This document shows, piece after piece, positions 1 through 8,235 of a stretch of DNA of 64,000 nt. This stretch comes from Planctomycetota bacterium (GTDB lineage: Bacteria > Planctomycetota > Planctomycetia > Planctomycetales > Planctomycetaceae), in assembly GCA_016872645.1 (NCBI GenBank), contig VGZH01000008.1:24060-88059 (forward strand), written 5' to 3'. The position numbers were made by a program, and so were the translations under genes. The notes under the pieces were generated by a model. That model made no database searches. It was given only the letters and a program-made list of their open reading frames with translations, and was not told where the DNA came from. Every line of letters begins with the position of its first letter. The stretch's first letter is position 1.

Positions 1-364
1 GCAGCAGCGGGCTTTTGGCGATCTGCTCCATCACGTGCCCGAGTTGCTGAGTGCTGACTTTGCCGGCCTGGAAATCGTCCGCAAGCTGATTGATTCGTTT
101 GAGAATCCGCGCTTTGTCTTCCGCGGGAAGTGAAGACTTGGCGACGGCATCAGCGGCGACTTTCTTGGTGATGTCGGCGGCCCATCCCTTCCAGTTGAAA
201 GCGATCCAGACGCCGATTCCGGCGACGATCAGCAGCAAGCATCCGGCAGCACAACCGCATCCCAGAGCGAAGTTGCGGCAGCCGCTCGGTCGCTGCGGAG
301 CAGGCTCATCCCGATCAAATGTGTTGTCGGATTCCAGGACGTGTTCGTCGAGAGTGTTGGACAT
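1..364 (-). CDS. Partial single-pass membrane protein, unknown function
   Basis: The gene starts at 364 on the minus strand and runs off the left edge, so only about 121 N-terminal residues are visible. The start is followed by an acidic, proline-containing cytoplasmic-looking stretch. A Gly/Cys-rich hydrophobic segment at about residues 35-52 (containing LLLIVAGIGVWIAF) is a probable transmembrane helix. After it comes a Lys/Ala-rich, helix-forming, likely extracytoplasmic region. I recognise no family. It lies 42 bp downstream of the HEAT-repeat gene on the same strand and may be co-transcribed with it. Confidence 0.75.
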   Translation of the reverse strand, partial: MSNTLDEHVLESDNTFDRDEPAPQRPSGCRNFALGCGCAAGCLLLIVAGIGVWIAFNWKGWAADITKKVAADAVAKSSLPAEDKARILKRINQLADDFQAGKVSTQQLGHVMEQIAKSPLL

Positions 365-406
365 TGCGAGTTTTCTAATCGAGAGGCGACGGCCCGCCGC
401 CGAGGG

Positions 407-1708
407 CTACAACTGTGCTTGCCACCACAAACGCCAGGCGCGTTGGTCGTATCCGAAGTCTTGCTGAGAAAGCGTGCGCAAGGCGTCGAGAACTTCGGGA
501 TTCTGAAGCGGGACGCGAACCGTGACCCATTTGACCGGCGGCGTACGGACGTTGGAATTGTCGACGACCGCGCCGTTGGGAAGCTGGCCAGTTCGCAGTG
601 CCGCCTCGACGTCTGGTGGCAGCCCACTGCTCGAATTGCCCTGCGAGCCATCGCGATTGAATCCCACGGCGAAGGCGGGAGCTTGCGGGACGCGTATTTT
701 GTGCGAGGTCGCCAGCGCCTCGACCAGAGATGGAATTGCCTGGCGAACGCCGCACTTACCGAGCAGGATAGCGGCACGCCTCACAATCAAATTGGATTCG
801 TCGCGCAAGGCACGCTCGATGATCGGCACAGCGGCGGCGCGTTGTTCCGCAGTGAACGCTCCGAACGCACTGGTTTGCAATGTCGGGTCTGCATCGGAAA
901 GTGCGACGCGCACCAGCGCCGGGATGGGAGGTTGTCCTTCAAATTGTGCGAGCGTCTGCACGGCGAGGCGACGAACTTCGACATTCGCATCGCCGAGCAG
1001 AAAATCGACAATCGCCGGTACGGCGTCGGGGTCACGCAATTCGCGGAAATTCGCGACCGCGTCTGCCCGCCTCGGCGCATTCCGGCCGGTCAACCAGCCG
1101 AGCCACAAGCGAATCTTGGGGCGCCAGTCATTTTGCTCACGGTGGCGCGTCGTGTTCGATTCCAGTAAATCGCGTTCGAGCGTCGTGATGATTCGTCCCT
1201 TGTAACGCACATAACCGGCCGCAAGCAGTTGGGCCTCTTCTTCATCCGGACTCGTCCACGTGGTCCCCTGACGGCGATGTCCAAGTCCGTAATGAGCCGG
1301 CTTGTGTTCGGGATCAAGCTCCAGAATGCGTTGCAGTTGTTCCTTGCGCGGTTGGGTGAGACCATGCTGGCGACACCATTCGGCGAGTTGCCAGCGGCCA
1401 TCAATCGTGTCGGCGACGCGCCGGGCGAGCGATTCGTACTCTTCGAGGGCTCGAGGTCGTCGGGTGATGAATGCGACTTGCTCGCGAGCGACAACGATCT
1501 CCGCACCGGTCAACGATTCGACGACGACTTCTTCCGATTCCGCGACTTGATTCTTTCGTGGTTTGGCAGCCGGAAACTTGACAAGACCGCGAATTTCGCC
1601 ACCGTCGGTCAACTTGACCACATCAGCGGGGAGGTCGGCGGAAGCCAACAACGACAAGCCCGCGAACCACAGCGAGAGCAACCAGCGATGTGTCGTTGCG
1701 GGGAACAT
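407..1708 (-). CDS. Exported HEAT-repeat protein
   Basis: 433 residues. It opens with a signal peptide (hydrophobic LLSLWFAGLSLLASA, cleavage about residue 24). A small beta-rich region with a DGGEIRG motif follows, then a TPR-like stretch around residues 120-145 (ELDPEHKPAHYGLG). The second half carries HEAT-type repeats at about 210-340, such as the PAIVDFLLGDANVEVRRLAVQ unit and its neighbours. HEAT repeats form helical solenoids for protein binding, so a scaffold role in the periplasm or on the surface is inferred; no catalytic motif is visible. It is divergent from the PQQ-repeat gene at 2023. Confidence 0.82.
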   Translation of the reverse strand: MFPATTHRWLLSLWFAGLSLLASADLPADVVKLTDGGEIRGLVKFPAAKPRKNQVAESEEVVVESLTGAEIVVAREQVAFITRRPRALEEYESLARRVADTIDGRWQLAEWCRQHGLTQPRKEQLQRILELDPEHKPAHYGLGHRRQGTTWTSPDEEEAQLLAAGYVRYKGRIITTLERDLLESNTTRHREQNDWRPKIRLWLGWLTGRNAPRRADAVANFRELRDPDAVPAIVDFLLGDANVEVRRLAVQTLAQFEGQPPIPALVRVALSDADPTLQTSAFGAFTAEQRAAAVPIIERALRDESNLIVRRAAILLGKCGVRQAIPSLVEALATSHKIRVPQAPAFAVGFNRDGSQGNSSSGLPPDVEAALRTGQLPNGAVVDNSNVRTPPVKWVTVRVPLQNPEVLDALRTLSQQDFGYDQRAWRLWWQAQL

Positions 1709-2022
1709 TCGGCGAACTTGAGCCTGATTTTGAAAAAATAGTCCGGCGACGAAAAACCGTTACCGGAATTTCGGAGCGGGAGCATCGTATCCGGTACGCC
1801 GGTCATTTCGACAGCAGAGGTTTCGCAAATTTTGCACAGGCTTGACCGTGGGAGGGGGGTACGGGCAACCTGCACTGGCAGCACGTTCGGCAGTTTAGTC
1901 CGCTTTCCGAGACGAAGCTCGCTTGTCGGCTCACGAATTGTCCGAGCGATCGATTCGCGAGGTTAAACTCAGACGCGACCGACAGACTTCTGCGAAAGTT
2001 GCTCCGGCGACACGAGGTTCCC
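1709..2022. other. Divergent intergenic region
   Basis: 314 bp separate the minus-strand HEAT-repeat gene from the plus-strand PQQ-propeller gene, so promoters for both must lie here or nearby. I see no convincing -35/-10 pair, hairpin, tRNA or small gene. Frames crossing it lack a plausible ribosome site. Confidence 0.5.
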
Positions 2023-3291
2023 ATGAAAACGATTCGTCTCCTCTTCTTCATCGGCCTGGCGTTTGGCTTGATGTGCCTGACGGATTCCCGGTCTGCACCC
2101 GCACAATCGTCATCCGCGAACGTCTCTTCGGAGCTGCCGACCTCACGCATGCTCAGCCGTTTGGGATTGGAACGGTCGTGGTGGAGCCAAGCCACATTGA
2201 ACCCCAAGCGGGACAAAGTGAAGTACATGGTGCTTGATGAGGAGAACATTTACTTGCAAGGGACCGGCGGAACGGTCACGGCCTTCGATGCGGAATCCGG
2301 CAAGCGACTTTGGTCTGTGCAACTCGGCAATCGCGACGAGCCGATTTATCCAGGCGTATCCAACGAAAAATATTTTCTGACCGTCAACGGAATGTCACTG
2401 TACTGCATCGAACGGTTCAACGGAAAAGTCCTGTGGGAACTGACGCTACCCGCGATGCCCTCGGTCGGTCCCTCTGTGGATGATCAGCACATCTATATCG
2501 GAGCATTAGACGGCAGCATCTATTCGTTCGAGTTGCAGAAGATCAACGAGATGTATCTCAAGCGGATGCTGCCGCAGTGGTCCTATCAGGCCCTGCGCTG
2601 GCGATATCGGACCAGCAAAGACATCACGACGAAAGCGTATTCGACAGGACGTCTGGTGAACTTCGCCAGCCGTGACGGTTCGCTCTACGCCGTGAGTGCC
2701 CTGGAACGCGACCTGAATTGGCAGTTCGAGACCAATGCCCCCATCACGGCTCCGCTGGCGACCACACTCGATTCACTCATCCTGGCCTCCGAAGATTATT
2801 TCGTCTACTGCCTGAATCGCGACAACGGACTGGTGCGTTGGGAGTTTGCTTCGGGCTTTGCGATCCGCAAAGCTCCGGTTGTGATCGAACAGGATCTTTA
2901 CATCATGCCGGATCGCGGCGGTCTGTTTAACCTCGATGTTCGCACTGGCTCAGAAAAGTGGGAGCGTCCCGGCATCACCGATTTGCTCGGTGCCACAAAG
3001 AGCCGGATTTTCGGCTCGGATATGACAGGCGACATCGTTTTGTTGCAACGCAGCACCGGTCGTCCGTTGGGGACGTTGCCGCTACGGCCATTCAGTGTCC
3101 GATTGCAGAACGATCGCACCGACCGACTTTATTTCGCAACACCGTCCGGCTTGATCGTGTGCCTGCGGGAACAAGGATCGGAATTTGCAAATTACCACAA
3201 ATATCCCGAACGTGCTCCGATTGTCCCAGACGTCGAACCCGACGAGCCAATGACTCCGGTCCCCATGCCGGATGCGGCCGCCAACCAATGA
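2023..3291 (+). CDS. PQQ-repeat beta-propeller protein, exported
   Basis: 422 residues from the ATG at 2023, chosen because it begins a clear signal peptide (MKTIRLLFFIGLAFGLMCL) and has GAGG about 8 bases upstream. An in-frame TTG at 1999 is less likely. The mature protein carries repeated propeller blades of the PQQ/BamB type: ESGKRLWSV, FNGKVLWEL, DNGLVRWEF and RTGSEKWER each follow a short beta-strand pair. Such propellers usually act as binding scaffolds, and no PQQ-enzyme catalytic residues are evident. The C-terminus is Pro/acidic-rich. A strong hairpin terminator follows at 3325. Confidence 0.88.
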   Translation: MKTIRLLFFIGLAFGLMCLTDSRSAPAQSSSANVSSELPTSRMLSRLGLERSWWSQATLNPKRDKVKYMVLDEENIYLQGTGGTVTAFDAESGKRLWSVQLGNRDEPIYPGVSNEKYFLTVNGMSLYCIERFNGKVLWELTLPAMPSVGPSVDDQHIYIGALDGSIYSFELQKINEMYLKRMLPQWSYQALRWRYRTSKDITTKAYSTGRLVNFASRDGSLYAVSALERDLNWQFETNAPITAPLATTLDSLILASEDYFVYCLNRDNGLVRWEFASGFAIRKAPVVIEQDLYIMPDRGGLFNLDVRTGSEKWERPGITDLLGATKSRIFGSDMTGDIVLLQRSTGRPLGTLPLRPFSVRLQNDRTDRLYFATPSGLIVCLREQGSEFANYHKYPERAPIVPDVEPDEPMTPVPMPDAAANQ

Positions 3292-3324
3292 GGCAGAGAA
3301 TTCCCCCTGATCCTCTGGAAATCG

Positions 3325-3361
3325 ACGGCCTGCTCTCTCGGCGAGAGATCAGGCCGTTTTC
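3325..3361 (+). terminator. Intrinsic terminator after PQQ-repeat gene
   Basis: A 15-bp stem with one mismatch (arms 3325-3339 and 3343-3357, GGC loop) runs directly into TTTTCG. It sits 34 bp after the propeller stop codon, as expected for a rho-independent terminator. Confidence 0.75.
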
Positions 3362-3460
3362 GTTTGTCTGGCTTCGTTGTCGAGCCAAAAACACGCGGAT
3401 AGGATGCCCGCCTCTTTCAGGTTGGATACCTTAACTTCGGCTCACAACGAAAAGGGCATC

Positions 3461-5155
3461 ATGTCAGACACAGCGCAAGGTCCAGCAGAAGCTTCCAACG
3501 CCAAACGGTTGTTGTGGGCGGGGTTCATGGCGATTCTCGCGGCCGGAATCGGGTTTTCGATTCGCGGCGGATTTCTCGACAACTGGATCACCGAGTACGG
3601 TTTCACCGCTAAAGAAGTCGGTGACATTAACGGCATCGGGTTCACCGGGTTCTGCTTCGGCATCATCATCGGTGGAATCGTCTGCGACAAAGTCGGCTAC
3701 GGGAAATTGGTCCTCACGGCGTTCGCATTGCATATGTTGTCAGCGGTGATCACGTTCGCCCCGAATGCCAGCATGAGCAAAGAGACGGTTGGCCAATTGC
3801 TGACCGCTGGTTCGTTCCTCTTTGCTTTGGCGAACGGAGTGCTGGAAGCGGTGGCGAATCCGCTGGTCGCGACGCTCTTCTTTAGGAATCGCACGCACTA
3901 CCTCAACATTCTGCACGCAAGCTGGCCGGCTGGATTGGTGCTCGGCAGCGCGTCGGGCTGGGTGCTCGACGACATCATGCACGTCGGCTGGAAGATGCAA
4001 TTCGCGCTGTTCCTGATCCCGACCGTTCTCTACGGCCTGATGTTCTTCGGTCAGAGCTTCCCGAAGTCGGAAGCCTCGCAGAAGGGCTTGAGTCTCGGTG
4101 AGATGTTTAAAGACGTCGGTATTCTCGGCGCGCTGGTCGTGGGAGGTTTGCTGGCGATGTTCTTCGCGAGCGTGCTGCCTCAGTTCATTACTCCGGCCAA
4201 TGCAACCGACGTGCAGATCGCATCGGCTGCGGGCATGGCGACGAACATCGGCTATGTGGTCGGCGGAGCGTTCCTGATCGGTGTCGGTGTGATGACTCGG
4301 TTCTCACTCGGCTCGATCTTGTTGTTCGTGTTGTTCGTGACGCACGGATTGGTCGGAGCGGTCGAACTCGGCACGGACAGTTGGATTCAGAACATCACGG
4401 GCAACATCCTGACATCGCAGGAAGGCAAATGGCTGTTTGTGTTCACTTCGTTGCTGATGTTCGGACTCCGGTTCTGTGCCGAATTCATTGAGAAGAAGAT
4501 TGGCTTGTCACCCGTTGGAATTCTGTTGGTCTGTGCCGTGCTGGGCTGCCTGGGCCTGAATCTCGCTAGCGGCATCGCGACGTTCGGCGGTGCGTTGGTT
4601 GCTCTGACCGTGTATGGAATCGGCAAGACCTTCTTCTGGCCGACGATGTTGGCCGTCGCGTCTGATCGATTCCCGCGTACCGGTGCGTTGGCCATCTCGA
4701 TCATGGGTGGCGTCGGCATGATGTCCGCCGGTTTGATCGGCGCTCCTGGTTTGGGTTATGCGAAAGATCGCTTCTCTGGGGAAGCGCTGGCCAAGGCAAG
4801 TCCCGCCGCGTTCGAGGCCTACAAAGCCGCGAAACCGAGTAAGTTCCTGGTGTTTGCCGACGCGACGGGCTTGGATGGCAAGAAGCTCGGCGACGTGCAG
4901 AAGAAGCTCGAAGACGCCCAGAAAGAAATCGCAGCATCGGGCGGCAAAGACCCGCAAGCCGCTCTGCAAAAGCTCAGCGACGAAGAACGCGCCGTCCAAG
5001 CCGCCAGTATCCAAGGTGATCGCGACACGCTCGTTGCCGACTCGACGATTCCTGCGACAATGGCCGCGATCTACCTGTTGCTGCTGATCTACTTCAAGAC
5101 GATCGGCGGTTACAAACCGGTCCACATCGACGGCGGACAAGCTGGAGGCCACTAA
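3461..5155 (+). CDS. MFS transporter with a hydrophilic insert before the last helix
   Basis: 564 residues from the ATG at 3461 (MSDTAQG). Frames extending upstream give a non-membrane leader and are unlikely. About a dozen hydrophobic helices are visible, with an MFS-like loop ([12 protein letters not shown]) between helices 2 and 3. The sequence looks like the sugar/FHS-type MFS branch, but the substrate cannot be read from it. Unusually, a hydrophilic Lys/Ala/Glu-rich segment at about residues 440-535 is inserted before the final helix ([11 protein letters not shown]). The next gene is a secreted Gfo/Idh/MocA oxidoreductase, so a shared sugar or polyol pathway is possible (inference). Confidence 0.85.
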   Translation: MSDTAQGPAEASNAKRLLWAGFMAILAAGIGFSIRGGFLDNWITEYGFTAKEVGDINGIGFTGFCFGIIIGGIVCDKVGYGKLVLTAFALHMLSAVITFAPNASMSKETVGQLLTAGSFLFALANGVLEAVANPLVATLFFRNRTHYLNILHASWPAGLVLGSASGWVLDDIMHVGWKMQFALFLIPTVLYGLMFFGQSFPKSEASQKGLSLGEMFKDVGILGALVVGGLLAMFFASVLPQFITPANATDVQIASAAGMATNIGYVVGGAFLIGVGVMTRFSLGSILLFVLFVTHGLVGAVELGTDSWIQNITGNILTSQEGKWLFVFTSLLMFGLRFCAEFIEKKIGLSPVGILLVCAVLGCLGLNLASGIATFGGALVALTVYGIGKTFFWPTMLAVASDRFPRTGALAISIMGGVGMMSAGLIGAPGLGYAKDRFSGEALAKASPAAFEAYKAAKPSKFLVFADATGLDGKKLGDVQKKLEDAQKEIAASGGKDPQAALQKLSDEERAVQAASIQGDRDTLVADSTIPATMAAIYLLLLIYFKTIGGYKPVHIDGGQAGGH

Positions 5156-5198
5156 GCCTCGGCGAGGTCCGATCGAAAAACTTCAGTAAGGATCCCCC

Positions 5199-5234
5199 GC
5201 AGCCCGGCTCGTCTTAACCCTACGACCGGGCTGC
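5199..5234 (+). terminator. Possible hairpin terminator after MFS gene
   Basis: A 9-bp perfect stem, GCAGCCCGG at 5199-5207 with CCGGGCTGC at 5226-5234, has an 18-base loop. It lies between the MFS gene and the oxidoreductase gene. No strong T-run follows, so termination is uncertain. Confidence 0.35.
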
Positions 5235-5292
5235 GATCGTCTTCACGACTGATCATTGCCTCAATCACACAGGCTGTTCGAGAATCGCAAAC

Positions 5293-6564
5293 ATGTCTCA
5301 TCAAAATCGACGTCAGTTTTTGGCTCAAGCTGCATCAGCCACTACTGCCGCATTCGCCGCGCCGTGGATCGTTCCGAGTTCCTGCTTTGGAGCCAACGAG
5401 CGGATCGTCACCGGGCACATCGGTGTCGGCGGGCAGGGGAATAGCAATCTTGGAGCGTTCTTAAAGCTCGCGTCGCCGGTCGCCGTTTGCGATGTCGATA
5501 AAACACATCTCGCTAAGGCGGTTGAGCGAGTGGAGAAGGACACGCAAAAGAAATGCGAAGGCTTCGGCGACTACCGCAAGCTGCTCGATCGGAAGGACAT
5601 CGACGCCGTTGTGATTTCGACGCCAGATCACTGGCACGCTCTGACCACGATTCACGCCTGCCAGGCGGGCAAAGACGTGTACTGCGAGAAGCCGCTTTCG
5701 CTCACCATCGTCGAAGGTCGCAAGATGGTTGAGGCGGCTCGTAAGAATCAGCGGATCGTGCAGACCGGTTCGCAGCAGCGATCAGATAATCGGTTTCGCC
5801 AGGCGTGCGAACTGGTTCGCAACGGCCGACTTGGAAAACTAGAGCGAGTGATGGTGGGACTCCCCGGCTCGAACTTCAACGCCAAGCCGGTGCCGGACAG
5901 CGATCCGCCGCCGGAGCTTGATTACGACATGTGGCTCGGCCCCGCGCCGCAGCGGCCCTACAACGTCAATCGAGTCCATTACAAGTTCCGCTTCTTCTGG
6001 GATTACTCCGGCGGACAAATGACAAACTTCGGGGCGCATCACATCGACATCGCGCAGTGGGGACTCAGCATGGACGACTCCGGCCCCGTCGCCACTGAGG
6101 GAACCGCCACATTTCATCCAGAGAAGCACTACGAAGTCACGCAATCGTGCCGAGTCACTCACACCTATGCCAATGGAGTCATCCTGATCGTCGGCCAAGG
6201 TGAGAAGGATTGCCCCGGCGGAGTGACGTTCATCGGCAGTGAAGGGACGATCTTCGTCGATCGCGGCAAGATCAAGAGCACGCCCGAAGAGATCGTCAAA
6301 CAGCCGATGACCGACAGTGACGAGCGGCTCTATGTCAGCACGAATCACCATCAGAACTTCCTGGACTGTCTGAAGACCCGCAAGCTGCCGATCTGCGATG
6401 TCGAGATTGGCCATCGCGCCGCGACGATTTGTCATCTCGGCAACATCGCGATACGACTTGGCCGCCGCATTCAATGGAACCCCGCTACCGAGCAAATTGT
6501 CGGCGACGACGAAGCGGCAAAATGGGTCTCGCGACCGTACCGCGCGCCGTGGACTTTGGGGTAA
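5293..6564 (+). CDS. Gfo/Idh/MocA family oxidoreductase, Tat-exported
   Basis: 423 residues. The N-terminus is a twin-arginine leader (NRRQFLAQAASATTAAFAAPW). A Rossmann-type NAD(P)-binding region follows (IGVGGQGNSNLGAF), with the family signature PDHWHA near residue 114 and the conserved YCEKPLSL stretch near 135, whose Lys is the usual catalytic residue. The C-terminal alpha/beta domain has HHIDIAQWGL. Related enzymes oxidise or reduce sugars and inositols, and planctomycetes carry many secreted copies. The substrate is unknown. It follows the MFS transporter on the same strand with 137 bp between. Confidence 0.9.
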   Translation: MSHQNRRQFLAQAASATTAAFAAPWIVPSSCFGANERIVTGHIGVGGQGNSNLGAFLKLASPVAVCDVDKTHLAKAVERVEKDTQKKCEGFGDYRKLLDRKDIDAVVISTPDHWHALTTIHACQAGKDVYCEKPLSLTIVEGRKMVEAARKNQRIVQTGSQQRSDNRFRQACELVRNGRLGKLERVMVGLPGSNFNAKPVPDSDPPPELDYDMWLGPAPQRPYNVNRVHYKFRFFWDYSGGQMTNFGAHHIDIAQWGLSMDDSGPVATEGTATFHPEKHYEVTQSCRVTHTYANGVILIVGQGEKDCPGGVTFIGSEGTIFVDRGKIKSTPEEIVKQPMTDSDERLYVSTNHHQNFLDCLKTRKLPICDVEIGHRAATICHLGNIAIRLGRRIQWNPATEQIVGDDEAAKWVSRPYRAPWTLG

Positions 6565-6600
6565 AGTTGAGGGCGAAATAGGCTGATAGCTATTTCGCTC
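6565..6600. repeat. Inverted repeat after oxidoreductase gene
   Basis: TTGAGGGCGAAATAG at 6565-6579 pairs with CTATTTCGCTCAA at 6588-6600, leaving two bulged G. It begins immediately after the oxidoreductase stop codon. No T-run follows, so it may be a transcript-end stabilising hairpin rather than a terminator. Confidence 0.45.
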
Positions 6601-6743
6601 AATCATCATGAAACAGCTCGAACACTTGACCCTCTCTTTTACAACAATGGCCGTGGGCTGCAGCGTTGATAAGCCTTTGTCCCCTCGCGAACGTGTTGTT
6701 TCGAACGTCCACGACAAGCCAAGACGAGGAGAAGCCCAAGGCT

Positions 6744-7019
6744 ATGATTTGGCCGTTTCCGGTTGTTGAGAATACAGACGTCATCACCTTGACTCGGATC
6801 ACGAATGGTTCTCAACCGATTCTTTACGTCGTTCACGATGAAGATGGTGATTGGCAATTCCTCGATGGCGGCGATGTCTTGGATGACGATGCCGCCACAA
6901 TCGCGCTGAAGAAAGTTGTTGAACTGGATCCGTCCATTAAGACTTTGGCTGACCTCCCTGCAGGATGGGCGGCCGAGAGCGCAGATATCAAAAAGCCGTG
7001 GGAGCGATCCCAACGATAG
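6744..7019 (+). CDS. Small conserved-looking protein, unknown function
   Basis: 91 residues from the ATG at 6744, preceded by a purine-rich GAGGAG stretch at about 6727-6732. An in-frame start at 6666 would add an unlikely leader. It is acidic, with no signal peptide or membrane segment. A beta-strand-rich start (DVITLTRITNGSQPILYVVH), a DWQFLDGGDV turn and a C-terminal LADLPAGWAAE helix suggest a compact cytoplasmic fold. I do not recognise the family with confidence; its size and style resemble small standalone or immunity-like proteins. It precedes the cysteine-desulfurase-like gene by 31 bp. Confidence 0.65.
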   Translation: MIWPFPVVENTDVITLTRITNGSQPILYVVHDEDGDWQFLDGGDVLDDDAATIALKKVVELDPSIKTLADLPAGWAAESADIKKPWERSQR

Positions 7020-7050
7020 CGGCAGACAATCGCAGACATCGGTTACCTTT

Positions 7051-8202
7051 ATGCAAAGCTGCTATCTCGACAATGCCGCGACCAGTTGGCCGAAACCGGA
7101 ATTGGTGTTGGAAGCGATGGCTCGCTACCACCAAGAACTGGGCGTTGCCGCGGGTCGCGGTGCGACGCGGGCCGCTTCCGAAGTCGAGGCGACGATCGCT
7201 CGCTGCCGGCTGCGAGCCGCTCGGCTCTTTGACGCAGGATCGTCCGACCGGATTATCTTTACGTTTAACGGCACAGACAGTTTGAACTTAGCGATTCACG
7301 GATGTCTCAAGCCCGGCGATCACGTCATCGCTTCGACGCTGGAACACAACTCGGTCCTGCGTCCACTGAACGAACTGCGCCAGCGCATTGGCATCGAGAC
7401 GACGTTCATCGAACCAGCGGCCCAGGGTCGGGTCGAGCCGGCACGATTTCGCGATGCTTTGCGACCGAACACAAAGTTGATCGCGCTGCTGCATGCGTCC
7501 AACGTGACCGGCGTTGTTCAACCGATCGACGACGTCGGCACAATCGCGCGAGATGCCGGCGCATTGATGTTGGTCGATGCGGCGCAGACGGCGGGACATC
7601 TGCCGATCGATGTGCGCAACAGCCCCATCGACATGCTGGCCTGTCCGGGACACAAAGGGTTGCTCGGCCCGCTGGGGACGGGACTGCTGTATCTGCGACC
7701 GGGCATCGAGCAGCATGTCGCCAGCGTCCGGCAAGGTGGGACCGGATCGCTCAGCGAGGATGACCAGCAACCCGATCGCCTGCCCGACAAATACGAGTCT
7801 GGCAATCACAATGTTCCGGGTCTGTTCGGTCTGGAATCGGCGTTGAATTGGTTGGAACAACACAACATCTCCGAACGACACGCTCACGAATTAAAGTTGC
7901 GTCGCCGTTTGATTGACGGGATCGCCAGCTCGAAGTCCGTGAGACTCTTCGCGGCAGAACTTTCCGACGAGCTCGTCGTCGGTGTGGTCAGCTTCGTCGT
8001 GGACGGCTTTGATCCGCAGGAGATGGCGGCGATCCTCGATCAGGACTTTCAGATTCAAGTGCGTGCTGGCTTGCATTGTGCTCCCGGAGCCCATCGTAGT
8101 CTCAACACATTGGCATCGGGTGGTACGATTCGCGTCAGCTTCGGGCCGACGACGACCGTAGAAGAAGTGGATCGGTTGCTGGATGCGTTGCGTCAGTTTT
8201 GA
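7051..8202 (+). CDS. Cysteine desulfurase-like class V aminotransferase
   Basis: 383 residues from the ATG at 7051 (MQSCYLDNAATSWPKP). It is a PLP-dependent fold-type I enzyme of the NifS/SufS class. Visible features are the LDNAAT N-terminal motif, the cofactor-contacting LVDAAQTAGH, the Schiff-base lysine in CPGHKGLLGPLGTG, and a C-terminal RAGLHCAPGAH loop with the catalytic cysteine. This pattern fits the family of cysteine-desulfurase homologues outside isc/suf operons (TIGR01977 type). The reaction is expected to be sulfur transfer from L-cysteine. No Fe-S scaffold gene is adjacent, so its acceptor is unknown. Confidence 0.88.
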   Translation: MQSCYLDNAATSWPKPELVLEAMARYHQELGVAAGRGATRAASEVEATIARCRLRAARLFDAGSSDRIIFTFNGTDSLNLAIHGCLKPGDHVIASTLEHNSVLRPLNELRQRIGIETTFIEPAAQGRVEPARFRDALRPNTKLIALLHASNVTGVVQPIDDVGTIARDAGALMLVDAAQTAGHLPIDVRNSPIDMLACPGHKGLLGPLGTGLLYLRPGIEQHVASVRQGGTGSLSEDDQQPDRLPDKYESGNHNVPGLFGLESALNWLEQHNISERHAHELKLRRRLIDGIASSKSVRLFAAELSDELVVGVVSFVVDGFDPQEMAAILDQDFQIQVRAGLHCAPGAHRSLNTLASGGTIRVSFGPTTTVEEVDRLLDALRQF

Positions 8203-8235
8203 AACGGGCGGCTGACGGGAAATGAACAGCGAAAA

